A model generated the notes under the pieces. The model had not been told where the DNA came from. It ran no database searches and saw only the letters and a program-made list of their open reading frames with translations. Positions 7,889 through 14,275 of a stretch of 22,426 bases of DNA are shown here, piece after piece. The translations under genes were made by a program, and so were the position numbers. Each line of letters begins with the position of its first letter. The stretch's first letter is position 1. The stretch comes from JAAFJT01 sp043772905 (GTDB lineage Bacteria > Bacteroidota > Bacteroidia > Chitinophagales > Saprospiraceae), in contig JAYVFS010000339.1 of NCBI GenBank assembly GCA_043772905.1, positions 1-22,426 of the forward strand. The letters run 5' to 3'.

Positions 7889-7900
7889 CCCCCTCAGTAT
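7889..7900 (+). repeat. poly-C/CAGTAT word
   Basis: Perfect CCCCCTCAGTAT, 13 nt upstream of regulon module 2. Confidence 0.8.
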
Positions 7901-7913
7901 ACTAAACAATAAA

Positions 7914-7981
7914 ATGTGTGAATCATGCAATTTATTTAAAAAATTGTGTAACACAATAAATATCAAACAGAACCATCTTTG
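7914..7981 (+). promoter_or_regulatory. regulon operator-promoter module 2
   Basis: ATGTGTGA box, half-sites ATCATGCAA (7922) and ATTGTGTAA (7943), 23-bp gap, TTTG at 7978-7981. It drives the two small membrane-protein genes starting at 8017. Confidence 0.88.
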
Positions 7982-8016
7982 CCCTATTCTAAATCATTCT
8001 TAAATCAATAAATAAT

Positions 8017-8202
8017 ATGCCTTTACTAAATGTTTTAATCGTACTCATCGTCGTGGGCGTTCTGCTTTGGCTTGTCAATAACTACATTCCGATGGATAGC
8101 AAAATCAAAAGTATCCTCAACGGCGTCGTGGTTATTTTTGTTGTTATTTGGCTGCTTCAAGCATTCGGGCTTATTGGTTCTTTAAAAAGCCTACACATAT
8201 AA
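8017..8202 (+). CDS. Thivi_2564-type small membrane protein
   Basis: A 61-residue protein with two membrane helices, residues about 4-22 and 34-54, joined by NNYIPMDSKIKSILNGVV. The layout LIVLIVVGVLLWLVN.YIPMD.KIK.ILN and the closing WLLQAFGL are those of the Thivi_2564 family, small inner-membrane proteins of unknown function. It starts 36 nt after the TTTG of regulon module 2 and is followed 12 nt later by another very small membrane protein, so the pair probably forms one short operon. Confidence 0.85.
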   Translation: MPLLNVLIVLIVVGVLLWLVNNYIPMDSKIKSILNGVVVIFVVIWLLQAFGLIGSLKSLHI

Positions 8203-8214
8203 AAACACGACATC

Positions 8215-8337
8215 ATGAATAACTTATTCAAGGGATTAATTTCAGGGTATGGCGCAAGCAAATGGGGTGGTGGAGGCTGCTTCGGTACGATCGTCGTATT
8301 TATACTTATTTGGGTTTTATTGGGACATTGCAATTAA
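8215..8337 (+). CDS. 40-residue Gly-rich single-pass membrane protein
   Basis: A 41-codon reading frame from ATG 8215 to TAA 8335-8337. The protein begins MNNLFKGLISGYGASKWGGG, then has a CFG and one strongly hydrophobic helix (TIVVFILIWVLLG), ending GHCN. It lies 12 nt after the Thivi_2564-type gene with no terminator between them, so it is probably co-expressed from module 2. I recall similar tiny proteins (LFKGL..GYGA followed by a glycine stretch and a helix) in other Bacteroidota. Two cysteines are present. The function is unknown; a membrane role in stress is only suggested by context. Confidence 0.75.
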   Translation: MNNLFKGLISGYGASKWGGGGCFGTIVVFILIWVLLGHCN

Positions 8338-8350
8338 CAAACACAACAAT

Positions 8351-8431
8351 AGGCGTTTGGAAAAAGGCGATAGCGGTTACGCACAATTTAATGTCCAAAA
8401 GATAGAGGATGACAAAACGGAAAGATTTTAA
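8351..8431 (+). pseudogene. 3'-end relic of a second DUF6544-type gene
   Basis: The segment encodes RRLEKGDSGYAQFNVQKIED then DKTERF and a stop, closely matching the last 26 residues encoded at 6120-6200 (WRLEKGDNAYAKFNVQKIEY, DKTERF), including stop position. Many differences are third-position, so the copy is old or came from a paralogue under selection. No upstream part of the gene remains, because the frame runs out of phase through the tiny membrane gene just before it. It is a remnant left after duplication and deletion. Confidence 0.82.
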
Positions 8432-8448
8432 TTGTTACTCAATAAGGA

Positions 8449-8516
8449 ATGTGTGAAATATGTAACTTATTAAAAAAATTGTGTAACACTTACCTTATCA
8501 AAGATACTCACCTTTG
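8449..8516 (+). promoter_or_regulatory. regulon operator-promoter module 3
   Basis: ATGTGTGA box, half-sites AATATGTAA (8457) and ATTGTGTAA (8478), 23-bp gap, CACCTTTGCATCG with TTTG at 8513-8516. It drives the coiled-coil lipoprotein gene 40 nt downstream. Confidence 0.88.
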
Positions 8517-8555
8517 CATCGTAATGATTCAGTTACAAATAAAATATAAATAAGA

Positions 8556-8999
8556 ATGAAAAATTCAATTTTAGCTCTAGCCGCATGTACGTTTATCGTA
8601 GGTTCATTTTTAACAAGTTGCACGTCTCCTGCCGAAAAGGTAGAAAACGCCCAAACAAATGTTGAAGATGCAAAAAAGGATTTATCTCTTGCCAATCAAG
8701 AATATTTGGCGGAAATAGAGAACTACAGGAAAGAAGAATCAGGTAAAATCTTATTAAATGAACAAAGCATTGCAGATTTTAAAGTACGTGTTGCAAAAGA
8801 AAAGAAAGAAGTTAAAGCCGATTACGAAAAACAAATTGCCGAATTGGAACAAAAAAACTCGGACATGAAAAAGAGATTGGACGAGTACAAAGCAGAAAGT
8901 AAAGAACAATGGGCAACATTCAAAACTGAATTTGGTGCCGACATGAATAACTTAGGCAAAGCCTTTAAAGATTTTACTGAGAAGGATAAGAAAAATTAG
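8556..8999 (+). CDS. sll1863-type stress lipoprotein, coiled coil
   Basis: A 147-residue protein with a lipoprotein signal peptide: hydrophobic core LALAACTFIVGSFL and lipobox LTSC, giving Cys22 as the expected lipidated residue. The rest is a long charged helical region (KVENAQTNVEDAKKDL, then EKEKKEVKADYEKQIAELEQ-like heptads) ending in KEQWATFKTEFGADMNNLGK and a KDF. This C-terminal pattern resembles proteins annotated as the sll1863 stress-response family. It is expected to be a periplasm-facing lipid-anchored coiled coil; the partner is unknown. It is transcribed alone from module 3 to the terminator at 9017-9052. Confidence 0.82.
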   Translation: MKNSILALAACTFIVGSFLTSCTSPAEKVENAQTNVEDAKKDLSLANQEYLAEIENYRKEESGKILLNEQSIADFKVRVAKEKKEVKADYEKQIAELEQKNSDMKKRLDEYKAESKEQWATFKTEFGADMNNLGKAFKDFTEKDKKN

Positions 9000-9016
9000 A
9001 CAAAACGCATGAGATA

Positions 9017-9052
9017 CATGAGGCTGTTTCTTCCTTTCGAAACAGCCTCATG
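9017..9052 (+). terminator. strong hairpin after the lipoprotein gene
   Basis: A perfect 14-bp stem, CATGAGGCTGTTTC paired with its complement, around an 8-nt loop, 17 nt after the stop. There is no long T-tract, so it may work bidirectionally or act as an mRNA stabiliser. Confidence 0.8.
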
Positions 9053-9123
9053 TGTAAAATAAAATTGCCTTGTATTCTCTCAAAACGAACCATTTGCAAC
9101 TAAAATATAAACAAATTTCTATA

Positions 9124-9711
9124 ATGACAAAGGAAACGAAATGGTCTATTGACCCAACGCACAGCGATATTTCATTTAAAGTCAGGCATTTAATGATTTC
9201 GCAAATCAGAGGGCATTTTGAATCTTACGATGCAAATATTTACACAACAAATAAAGATTTTACAACTGCCGATATTAATGTGTGGATAGATGCGGCTTCG
9301 GTGACAACAAGCGATGCAAAACGCGATGAGCATCTGAAAAGCGCAGATTTTTTTGATGTCAAAAACCATAGGCAAATAACATTCACGGCAAATACCATTG
9401 GGAAGTTAGTTTGTTGCGGTAAACATGAGTTGTGGGGAGAATTAACCATGAAAGGGATTGCCAGACTTGTAAAGTTAGATGTACAATTTGGCGGCATGGT
9501 CAACGACCCTTGGGGCAATGAGAAAGCAGGATTTACAGTAACTGGAAAAATAAATAGAAGTGATTGGGGATTGAATTGGAATGCTGCCATAGAAACAGGT
9601 GGCTTATTGGTGAGCGAGGAAGTAACGATTTCATGTGAGATTGAACTCACAAAAGTCAATCAAAAAGATGAGAATATGGCATTGCTCTTTGCTGATGCCG
9701 CCATAAAATAA
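9124..9711 (+). CDS. YceI family protein, cytoplasmic type
   Basis: A 195-residue lipocalin-like protein: KWSIDPTHSDISFKVRHLMI at 5-25, a G.F..YDA strand, SVTTSDAKRDEHLKSADFFD near 59-78, then ITFTAN and a GELTMKGI strand. It ends in a conserved W.LNWN..IETGGLLVSEEV block. YceI proteins bind long isoprenoid or fatty-acid-type lipids and are induced by base or osmotic stress. Periplasmic YceI has a signal peptide; none is present here. The in-frame ATG at 9070 would add 18 non-conserved residues, so I choose ATG 9124. A weak promoter-like CATTTGCA at 9091-9098 lies upstream, without regulon half-sites. A terminator follows the stop. Confidence 0.9.
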   Translation: MTKETKWSIDPTHSDISFKVRHLMISQIRGHFESYDANIYTTNKDFTTADINVWIDAASVTTSDAKRDEHLKSADFFDVKNHRQITFTANTIGKLVCCGKHELWGELTMKGIARLVKLDVQFGGMVNDPWGNEKAGFTVTGKINRSDWGLNWNAAIETGGLLVSEEVTISCEIELTKVNQKDENMALLFADAAIK

Positions 9712-9743
9712 TATAAAAATTGTGTCCTTTAAGAATGGGTTAG

Positions 9744-9785
9744 GTGGCATCTATTATAATATTTAGATGCTACTTTTTTTTTTCA
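9744..9785 (+). terminator. intrinsic terminator after yceI-like gene
   Basis: GTGGCATCTA pairs with TAGATGCTAC (one mismatch) around an AT loop, followed at once by a run of about ten T. Confidence 0.85.
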
Positions 9786-9870
9786 AAGCACTGTGAAGAT
9801 TGCAAAAAATCGATATAGACATAAGGTTTTAAAATAAAATAAATTACTAACAATCAAAATCAACAATAAA

Positions 9871-10314
9871 ATGACAATAAAACATAACCCAATATCAGAT
9901 ATAGAAATCATTTCCATGATAGAGCAAAACGATGATGCAGGCTGGAAAAATTTGTATGACAAATATGCCTTAACAATGTGCGTTGGTGTTCTTTGGGTTG
10001 TAGATGACGAAATATTCGTAAAAAATATTATAACTCAATTATTCAATCATCTAAAAACAGATATGACTTTACTATACACTAAAAACACCTTGTGTGAAAG
10101 CCTATTACATTATGCTTATGCGGCTACAAATAAAATACTAAGAGCCAATAATACAATAGTTAGAAAAAAACACAAACATAATGAAGTGTTTTCAATGTTT
10201 GATACCTTGGTTTACAAACCCTACTCACTCATTAATGTCGCAAAAAGGCAAGTCATGGAGGTTGATAAAGGCGTTAAACGGCTTTATTCAGATTTCAATC
10301 ATAAGGGAAATTGA
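9871..10314 (+). CDS. degenerate ECF-sigma-like protein A
   Basis: A 147-residue protein. Residues 24-66 (DAGWKNLYDKYALTMCVGVL, then a VVDDEIFVKNII stretch and FNHLK) have the spacing of ECF sigma region 2.1-2.2 (W..LYDKYA..LYG.....DE..AEDI.QE.F..IW). The acidic and aromatic residues for core binding and -10 melting are poorly kept, and no convincing region 4 follows. A paralogous protein lies at 17209-17649. It may be a decayed sigma factor, or a small regulator that has kept only the core-binding surface; I cannot decide. A possible promoter is TTG at 9800 with TAAGGTTTT at 9822, spaced 19 nt. Beyond the stop, 10315-10420 shows no gene I can support. Confidence 0.65.
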   Translation: MTIKHNPISDIEIISMIEQNDDAGWKNLYDKYALTMCVGVLWVVDDEIFVKNIITQLFNHLKTDMTLLYTKNTLCESLLHYAYAATNKILRANNTIVRKKHKHNEVFSMFDTLVYKPYSLINVAKRQVMEVDKGVKRLYSDFNHKGN

Positions 10315-10420
10315 AATCTACAAAAGTACAAGTCCCAAAAAGAAAAGAAATCGCAAGAGGATTCATGGCTTTTAACTAAGCAGAACGAGGAAGGGATAAC
10401 TTTCAAAGCTCTTGATTAAG

Positions 10421-10434
10421 CCCCCCCTCAGTAT
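10421..10434 (+). repeat. poly-C/CAGTAT word
   Basis: Seven C followed by TCAGTAT, 29 nt before the start of the next gene. The C-run is among the longest here. Confidence 0.8.
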
Positions 10435-10463
10435 ATTATATTCATTTCGATAAAAATAAAAAA

Positions 10464-10847
10464 ATGGAAAAAGTAAAAAATTTAGGCATTTGGATGGATC
10501 ATGCAAGTGCCCACATAATCGAATGTACAAACGAGCAAATTGAGCCTAAAACAATTGAATCAGAATTTACGCATGACGTAAAAGTGGACAGTTTAAATGA
10601 TAGAGGTGAAAAGCACATGCACATCAAAGAGCAACACTTACAAGCGAGCTTTTACAAAAAATTGGGCGAAGAGATTCTAAACTATGAAGGAGTCCTTCTT
10701 TTTGGACCGACCAATGCAAAAGTGGAGTTGTTCAATGTCCTAAATGCAGATCGTCGGTTTGCAGACATAAAAATTGATATGCAACAAGCAGACAAGATGA
10801 CTGAAAATCAAGAACTGGCTTTTGTGAGGGATTATTTTGCAAAATAA
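10464..10847 (+). CDS. conserved Bacteroidota protein, unknown function
   Basis: A 127-residue soluble protein. The N-terminus LGIWMDHASAHIIE, a middle EKHMHIKEQHLQASFYKKLG and a C-terminal GVLLFGPTNAKVELFNVL then NQELAFVRDYF are recognisable from conserved hypotheticals often found near stress genes. The FGPTNAKVELFNVL turn and the small alpha/beta layout resemble the eRF1-domain-like (baeRF/host-attachment) proteins, but this is a weak fold-level impression. There is no signal or membrane segment. Dps starts 10 nt after its stop, so the two are likely co-transcribed; DNA or ribosome protection in stress is a reasonable guess only. Confidence 0.75.
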   Translation: MEKVKNLGIWMDHASAHIIECTNEQIEPKTIESEFTHDVKVDSLNDRGEKHMHIKEQHLQASFYKKLGEEILNYEGVLLFGPTNAKVELFNVLNADRRFADIKIDMQQADKMTENQELAFVRDYFAK

Positions 10848-10857
10848 AAAAAATAAG

Positions 10858-11334
10858 ATGAAACCAAAAATTGGTATTACAGAAAAAAACTTACATAAAA
10901 GTATTGGTTTATTGTCAAGGATTCTATCGGATGAGATGACTTTATATGTCAAAACAAGGAAATTTCACTGGAATGTGTCGGGTGATAGTTTTATGGAGTT
11001 ACACAAATTGTTCCAAAGCCAATACACCGAACTGGAAGAAGTGATAGATGAAATTGCTGAACGCATCAACAAATTGGGCAGTAAAACCATCGGCACCATG
11101 AAAGAATTTATGGAACAGACGAGGCTCAAGGAATCGCCTAATACATATCCTTCACAAAAAGACATGATGAAAGAATTGTTGAGCGATCACGAATCGGTGA
11201 TTGTTGAATTAAGAAAAGATATTGAAACCTGCACCGAACAAAATAAAGACGCGGGTACAACAGACTTCCTGACAGGTATTCTGCAACAGCACGAAACAAC
11301 CGCTTGGAAACTGAGGAGATATTTAAGTAGTTGA
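10858..11334 (+). CDS. dps: Dps-family ferritin-like DNA protection protein
   Basis: A 158-residue four-helix protein. TRKFHWNVSGDSFMELHKLF with His37 and His49, then IDEIAERINKLG with Asp64 and Glu68, provide the inter-subunit ferroxidase ligands of Dps. The family forms dodecamers that oxidise and store Fe(II) using H2O2 and protect DNA. Length is normal for the family. The in-frame ATG at 10837 overlaps the previous gene and precedes the family's usual start, so ATG 10858 is chosen. It lies 10 nt downstream of the unknown protein gene. It has no regulon module of its own. A word-repeat hairpin begins at the stop codon. Confidence 0.93.
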   Translation: MKPKIGITEKNLHKSIGLLSRILSDEMTLYVKTRKFHWNVSGDSFMELHKLFQSQYTELEEVIDEIAERINKLGSKTIGTMKEFMEQTRLKESPNTYPSQKDMMKELLSDHESVIVELRKDIETCTEQNKDAGTTDFLTGILQQHETTAWKLRRYLSS

Positions 11335-11417
11335 TAATGGATAGTGGATAGTTGATAATGGATAATGGATAATGGATAACTATCCATTATCAACTATCCA
11401 TTATCCATTATCAACTA
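11330..11417. terminator. word-repeat hairpin, GATAATGGATA type
   Basis: Several copies of the words GTTGATAATG and GATAATGGATA form a left arm, and their complements (TATCCATTATCAAC) form the right arm, meeting near 11380. It overlaps the dps stop codon and ends 6 bp before module 4. Confidence 0.7.
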
Positions 11418-11423
11418 TTTACA

Positions 11424-11491
11424 ATGTGGGAATCATGTAATTTTAATAAAAAATTATGTAACACGTATTCTCTAAAATACACCCCCTTTTG
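11424..11491 (+). promoter_or_regulatory. regulon operator-promoter module 4
   Basis: ATGTGGGA box, half-sites ATCATGTAA (11432) and ATTATGTAA (11453), 23-bp gap, CCCCTTTTG with TTTG at 11488-11491. It is the only module whose next gene is far away: the YihY ATG lies 286 nt downstream, behind a terminator-like hairpin. Confidence 0.82.
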
Positions 11492-11527
11492 TATCCTAAT
11501 AGTTTAGCAATTATATAGTATTTAGGT

Positions 11528-11642
11528 ACAACATTCAAATTAGTTGAAACTATATTTCTTTTAATTGAAGATATATAGCTGTTTTAGTTGGTTAGTAACA
11601 TATTTGACGAAAATGAATGGTTTTAACTAATTTGAGTGTTGT
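11528..11642. repeat. 115-bp MITE-like element or large stem-loop
   Basis: The ends (11528-11550 and 11619-11642) are inverted repeats matching at 21 of 23 positions; the left end begins ACAACATTCAAATTAGTT. The interior is AT-rich with no reading frame. No clear target-site duplication is visible. It lies in the untranslated stretch between module 4 and the YihY gene. Confidence 0.6.
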
Positions 11643-11722
11643 TTTTTAACAAAAAAACGTTTTACTTTTAGTAAAAATAATGTCTCACAATACACTTGTT
11701 GTAATCACATACATTCGATTAA

Positions 11723-11758
11723 CTGCGGAAGAGATATACTATCTTTACCGCATTTTTT
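11723..11758 (+). terminator. terminator-like hairpin in the YihY leader
   Basis: TGCGG and CCGCA close a stem continued by AAGAGATA/TATCTTTA with two mismatches, followed by eight T. It sits just before the YihY gene, so it could attenuate read-through from module 4 or end a short RNA of roughly 260 nt. The rest of 11492-11776 holds the 115-bp element and no supported gene. Confidence 0.6.
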
Positions 11759-11776
11759 TTGCTAAATATTCAAGTT

Positions 11777-12679
11777 ATGAATCGTCACAAAACGCCATTC
11801 GAAATGAAAGATTTAGGTATGTTGTTCCGCACAACTTTTAAAGAATGGAATGCCAAAGACCCATTCAGACAAAGTGCTGTGATTGCTTATTATGCCATTT
11901 TTAGTATGCCTGGTTTGTTGGTGCTTATCATCACCATTGCAGGCTCTTTCTTTGGGCATGATACCGTCAGTCAAAATATATTGGCACAAGTCGCCAGCAC
12001 ATTGGGTGCGGACACAGCCGCATCCATAGAAGATATGTTGACAAAGGTGGGTCATTCAAAATCAACACTTTCGGGGTCAATTATTGGTATTTCGACCATA
12101 CTTATCGGTTCAACGGGTGTATTTGTGGAACTCCAAAAGACATTTAATACGATATGGGAAGTTAAAGTCGTGGTCAAAAGAGGCATCTTACCCATTCTCA
12201 AAGCAAGGCTTTTTTCCTTTGGGCTCATTCTTGCCATTGCTTTTCTATTAACCATTTCACTCGTTGTTTCTACTGCGTTGGCGGCTATGAACAACTGGAT
12301 TAAAGTGGATTCATCAGAATTGATGATAAACGTTTGGCATGTTCTTAATTTTATCATTTCATTAGCCGTCATTTCCACCCTGTTCGGTTTGATGTTCAAA
12401 ATATTACCTGATGCAAAAATCGAGTGGAGACACGTCTGGTTAGGTTCGCTCGTCACAGGAATATTGTTTACGATAGGCAAAACAGCCCTAACCTTTTATT
12501 TTGGCAAAGCAGAACCTGCCTCTGCTTACGGGGCAGCCGGCTCTATCATATTAATGTTGTTGTGGGTCTCTTATTCCTCTATGATTTTGTTTTTTGGTGC
12601 AGAATTTACTGCCGCTTATGCCAAAATGTATTGCAATAAAGTCCCACCTACCGACATTGCACGCATTGATAAGCAATAG
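11777..12679 (+). CDS. YihY/virulence factor BrkB family membrane protein
   Basis: A 300-residue inner-membrane protein with six predicted helices. FRTTFKEWNAKDPFRQSAVIAYYA near 16 is the family's entry helix, with AYYAIFSMPGLLVLII. GSTGVFVELQKTFNTIWEV near 113 and WRHVWLGSLVTGILF near 217 are family hallmarks, as is the closing SAYGAAGSIILMLLWVSYSSMILFFGAEFTAAYAK region (here a split description: SAYGAAGSI, LLWVSYS, GAEFTAAYAK). The family was once misnamed RNase BN; its molecular role is not established. Start: a TTG at 11759 is in frame but lies in the T-tract region, so ATG 11777 is chosen. It has a long leader from regulon module 4 with a terminator-like hairpin. Confidence 0.9.
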   Translation: MNRHKTPFEMKDLGMLFRTTFKEWNAKDPFRQSAVIAYYAIFSMPGLLVLIITIAGSFFGHDTVSQNILAQVASTLGADTAASIEDMLTKVGHSKSTLSGSIIGISTILIGSTGVFVELQKTFNTIWEVKVVVKRGILPILKARLFSFGLILAIAFLLTISLVVSTALAAMNNWIKVDSSELMINVWHVLNFIISLAVISTLFGLMFKILPDAKIEWRHVWLGSLVTGILFTIGKTALTFYFGKAEPASAYGAAGSIILMLLWVSYSSMILFFGAEFTAAYAKMYCNKVPPTDIARIDKQ

Positions 12680-12729
12680 ATGTATGAATGATGTAACTTA
12701 GTTTGGTGCAAATACACCCCACATTGAGG
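12680..12729 (+). promoter_or_regulatory. decayed relic of a regulon promoter module
   Basis: ATGTATGAATGATGTAACTT resembles the left half of the modules, and GCAAATACACCCCACATTG resembles the region around TTTG of module 7. The right half-site and spacer are missing. No gene follows before module 5, so this appears to be an inactivated copy. Confidence 0.45.
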
Positions 12730-12808
12730 TCAAAATGGCTCATATCTGCCTCATCTGACATACACACGGCGATGGAATTACTTTTGAAGATTAATCTTGT
12801 ATATGGTA

Positions 12809-12876
12809 ATGTGTGAATCATGTAATTTATATCAAAAATTGTGTAACGCATATTTTGATTAACAGGCTCACCTTTG
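12809..12876 (+). promoter_or_regulatory. regulon operator-promoter module 5
   Basis: ATGTGTGA box, half-sites ATCATGTAA (12817) and ATTGTGTAA (12838), 23-bp gap, CACCTTTGCATC with TTTG at 12873-12876. It drives the 103-residue gene 41 nt downstream. Confidence 0.88.
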
Positions 12877-12916
12877 CATCATAAAATTTATTACTTCACG
12901 CATAAAAACGATTAAG

Positions 12917-13228
12917 ATGAAAAAACTAACAGCAGCTATCATGTCAACAGTCCTCATGTTCACATTGATGTCAACGCCTTTGAAAGCAACAGTCAGAGAA
13001 AATACAACACCGCTTTCAACACCAACAACAATTAGCGCAGCAGAAACGAATACATTAACCGTGCGATTACAGGAAATCAAAGGGATGGATAGGTCAAATA
13101 TGAGTTCGTCTGAAAAGAGAGAATTGCGTAAAGAAACGCGCTCGATAAAGAAAAAACTCAGTGGCGGCGTATATGTTTCCGCAGGTGCCATTCTTGTTAT
13201 TGCTTTGCTTTTGATTCTTTTGCTTTGA
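12917..13228 (+). CDS. exported small protein with C-terminal membrane anchor
   Basis: A 103-residue protein. The N-terminal KKLTAAIMSTVLMFTLMSTP is a typical signal peptide with probable cleavage near LKA. A Thr/Ser-rich segment follows, then a charged helix (TVRLQEIKGMDRSNMSSSEK, RELRKETRSIKKKL) and a strong C-terminal helix GAILVIALLLILLL. The SSEKRELRKE..IKKKL..GGVY pattern is one I have seen in Bacteroidota hypotheticals; no function is known. It would sit in the inner membrane with its helix in the periplasm if the signal is cleaved. It is transcribed alone from module 5. Confidence 0.78.
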   Translation: MKKLTAAIMSTVLMFTLMSTPLKATVRENTTPLSTPTTISAAETNTLTVRLQEIKGMDRSNMSSSEKRELRKETRSIKKKLSGGVYVSAGAILVIALLLILLL

Positions 13229-13252
13229 GTCCAGCGGGTGGAAAACTATACC

Positions 13253-13353
13253 CCTTTTTTGTCATTCTGAACGCAGTGAAAGAATCTATATAAAGCCTTC
13301 ATTTTCAATTTTTTATACAGATTATTATACTGCGTTCAGAATGACAAAAAAGG
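13253..13353. repeat. inverted repeat with GTCATTCTGAACGCAGT arms
   Basis: Two perfect 25-bp arms (13253-13277 and 13329-13353) containing GTCATTCTGAACGCAGT flank a 51-nt AT-rich loop. The arms end in runs of T and A, so it could terminate in both directions. This word is a familiar dispersed repeat in Bacteroidota genomes. It separates the membrane-anchor gene from the OmpA gene. Confidence 0.85.
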
Positions 13354-13442
13354 AACGTTATTATTTACACGTTCCTTAAAAATAATGATTTAGGAAACGT
13401 TTTGAATCTCTTTCAAACAATTAAAATTAAACAAAAACAATT

Positions 13443-14165
13443 ATGAAAAAAATACTTTTTTCTCTCATGATGTTAGGTGCTTTTACAATGGGTTGTAAAA
13501 GCTCACAAAAGACGCAAGCAGATAAAACCACAGAAGCTGCTAAAACAGACAAAACAGGCATGACTAAGACCCAAAAAGGTGCTGTCATTGGCGCATCGTC
13601 GGGCGCGGTTATCGGGGCTATCATTGGCAACAACAATAACAACACGGCTTTGGGTGCTATTCTCGGTGCAGCTGTCGGCGGTACTGTGGGGGTTGTCATT
13701 GGCAACAAAATGGACAAGCAAGCTAAAAAAATGGAAGAAGACTTAGGCAAATCGGCTACCGTAGAACGGGTTGGCGAAGGCATCAAGTTGACATTCAACA
13801 GTCAGTTATTATTTGACTTCGGCAAAACTGATTTGATGGAATCAAACAAGACGGATTTGCAAAAATTTGCAAAAACCTTGAATGAAAATACCGATACCGA
13901 CTTGCTTATCGTCGGGCATACCGATGATGTCGGTTCTGAATCCTTCAATCAAACGTTGTCCGAAAAACGGGCAGCATCTGTCACTAATTACTTGTCTTCT
14001 TTGGGTGTTGGTTATAGCCGTCTTAAAATGGAGGGTAAAGGTGAAACACAACCAACCGTTTCAAACGATACAGAATATAATCGCTCTCAAAATCGGCGTG
14101 TCGAAATTGCGATTTATGCAAACGAAAAAATGAAAACTGAAGCCACGCAAGAAGCGAAACAATAA
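13443..14165 (+). CDS. OmpA-family lipoprotein with glycine zipper
   Basis: A 240-residue outer-membrane lipoprotein. The signal peptide ends in lipobox FTMGC (Cys18). A linker of Lys/Thr/Ala follows, then a glycine-zipper segment (GAVIGASSGAVIGAIIGN and GAILGAAVGGTVGVVIGN, about 47-91) that may insert in a membrane. The C-terminal OmpA domain starts near 115: FDFGKTDL, then GHTDDVGS, then RAASVTNYLSSLGV and NRRVEIAI. The Asp and Arg of this domain bind diaminopimelate in peptidoglycan. The role is probably to tie the outer membrane to the cell wall. A word-repeat hairpin follows. Upstream is only the GTCATTCTGAACG repeat and an A-rich leader with no regulon module. Confidence 0.92.
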   Translation: MKKILFSLMMLGAFTMGCKSSQKTQADKTTEAAKTDKTGMTKTQKGAVIGASSGAVIGAIIGNNNNNTALGAILGAAVGGTVGVVIGNKMDKQAKKMEEDLGKSATVERVGEGIKLTFNSQLLFDFGKTDLMESNKTDLQKFAKTLNENTDTDLLIVGHTDDVGSESFNQTLSEKRAASVTNYLSSLGVGYSRLKMEGKGETQPTVSNDTEYNRSQNRRVEIAIYANEKMKTEATQEAKQ

Positions 14166-14244
14166 AAGTCATAAGTGATAAGTGATAAATAACACCTTCC
14201 ACTTAATAGTTTATCACTTTTCACTTACAACTTATCACTTATAA
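14166..14244. terminator. word-repeat hairpin, AAGTGATAAGTGATAA type
   Basis: Left arm words CATAAGTGATAAGTGATAA pair with TTATCACTT and CAACTTATCACTTAT on the right. It lies between the OmpA and beta-barrel genes and starts right after the stop. Confidence 0.6.
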
Positions 14245-14275
14245 ATTTTCCTAACAATTATAAAAATAAAATTCT

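Noticed and set aside
8249..8431. A frame joining an out-of-phase stretch of the tiny membrane gene to the DUF6544-type relic
   Set aside because: Its first part is a shadow of the 8215-8337 gene and only its end matches a protein, so it is an accidental fusion, not a gene.
10181..10375. A 64-codon frame at the end of sigma-like protein A
   Set aside because: Out-of-phase shadow for most of its length; the Lys/Arg-rich tail after 10314 has no family match.
11679..11843. A 54-codon frame running from the YihY leader across the terminator-like hairpin into the YihY gene
   Set aside because: It overlaps the strongly supported YihY frame and crosses a hairpin with a T-tract; no conserved features.
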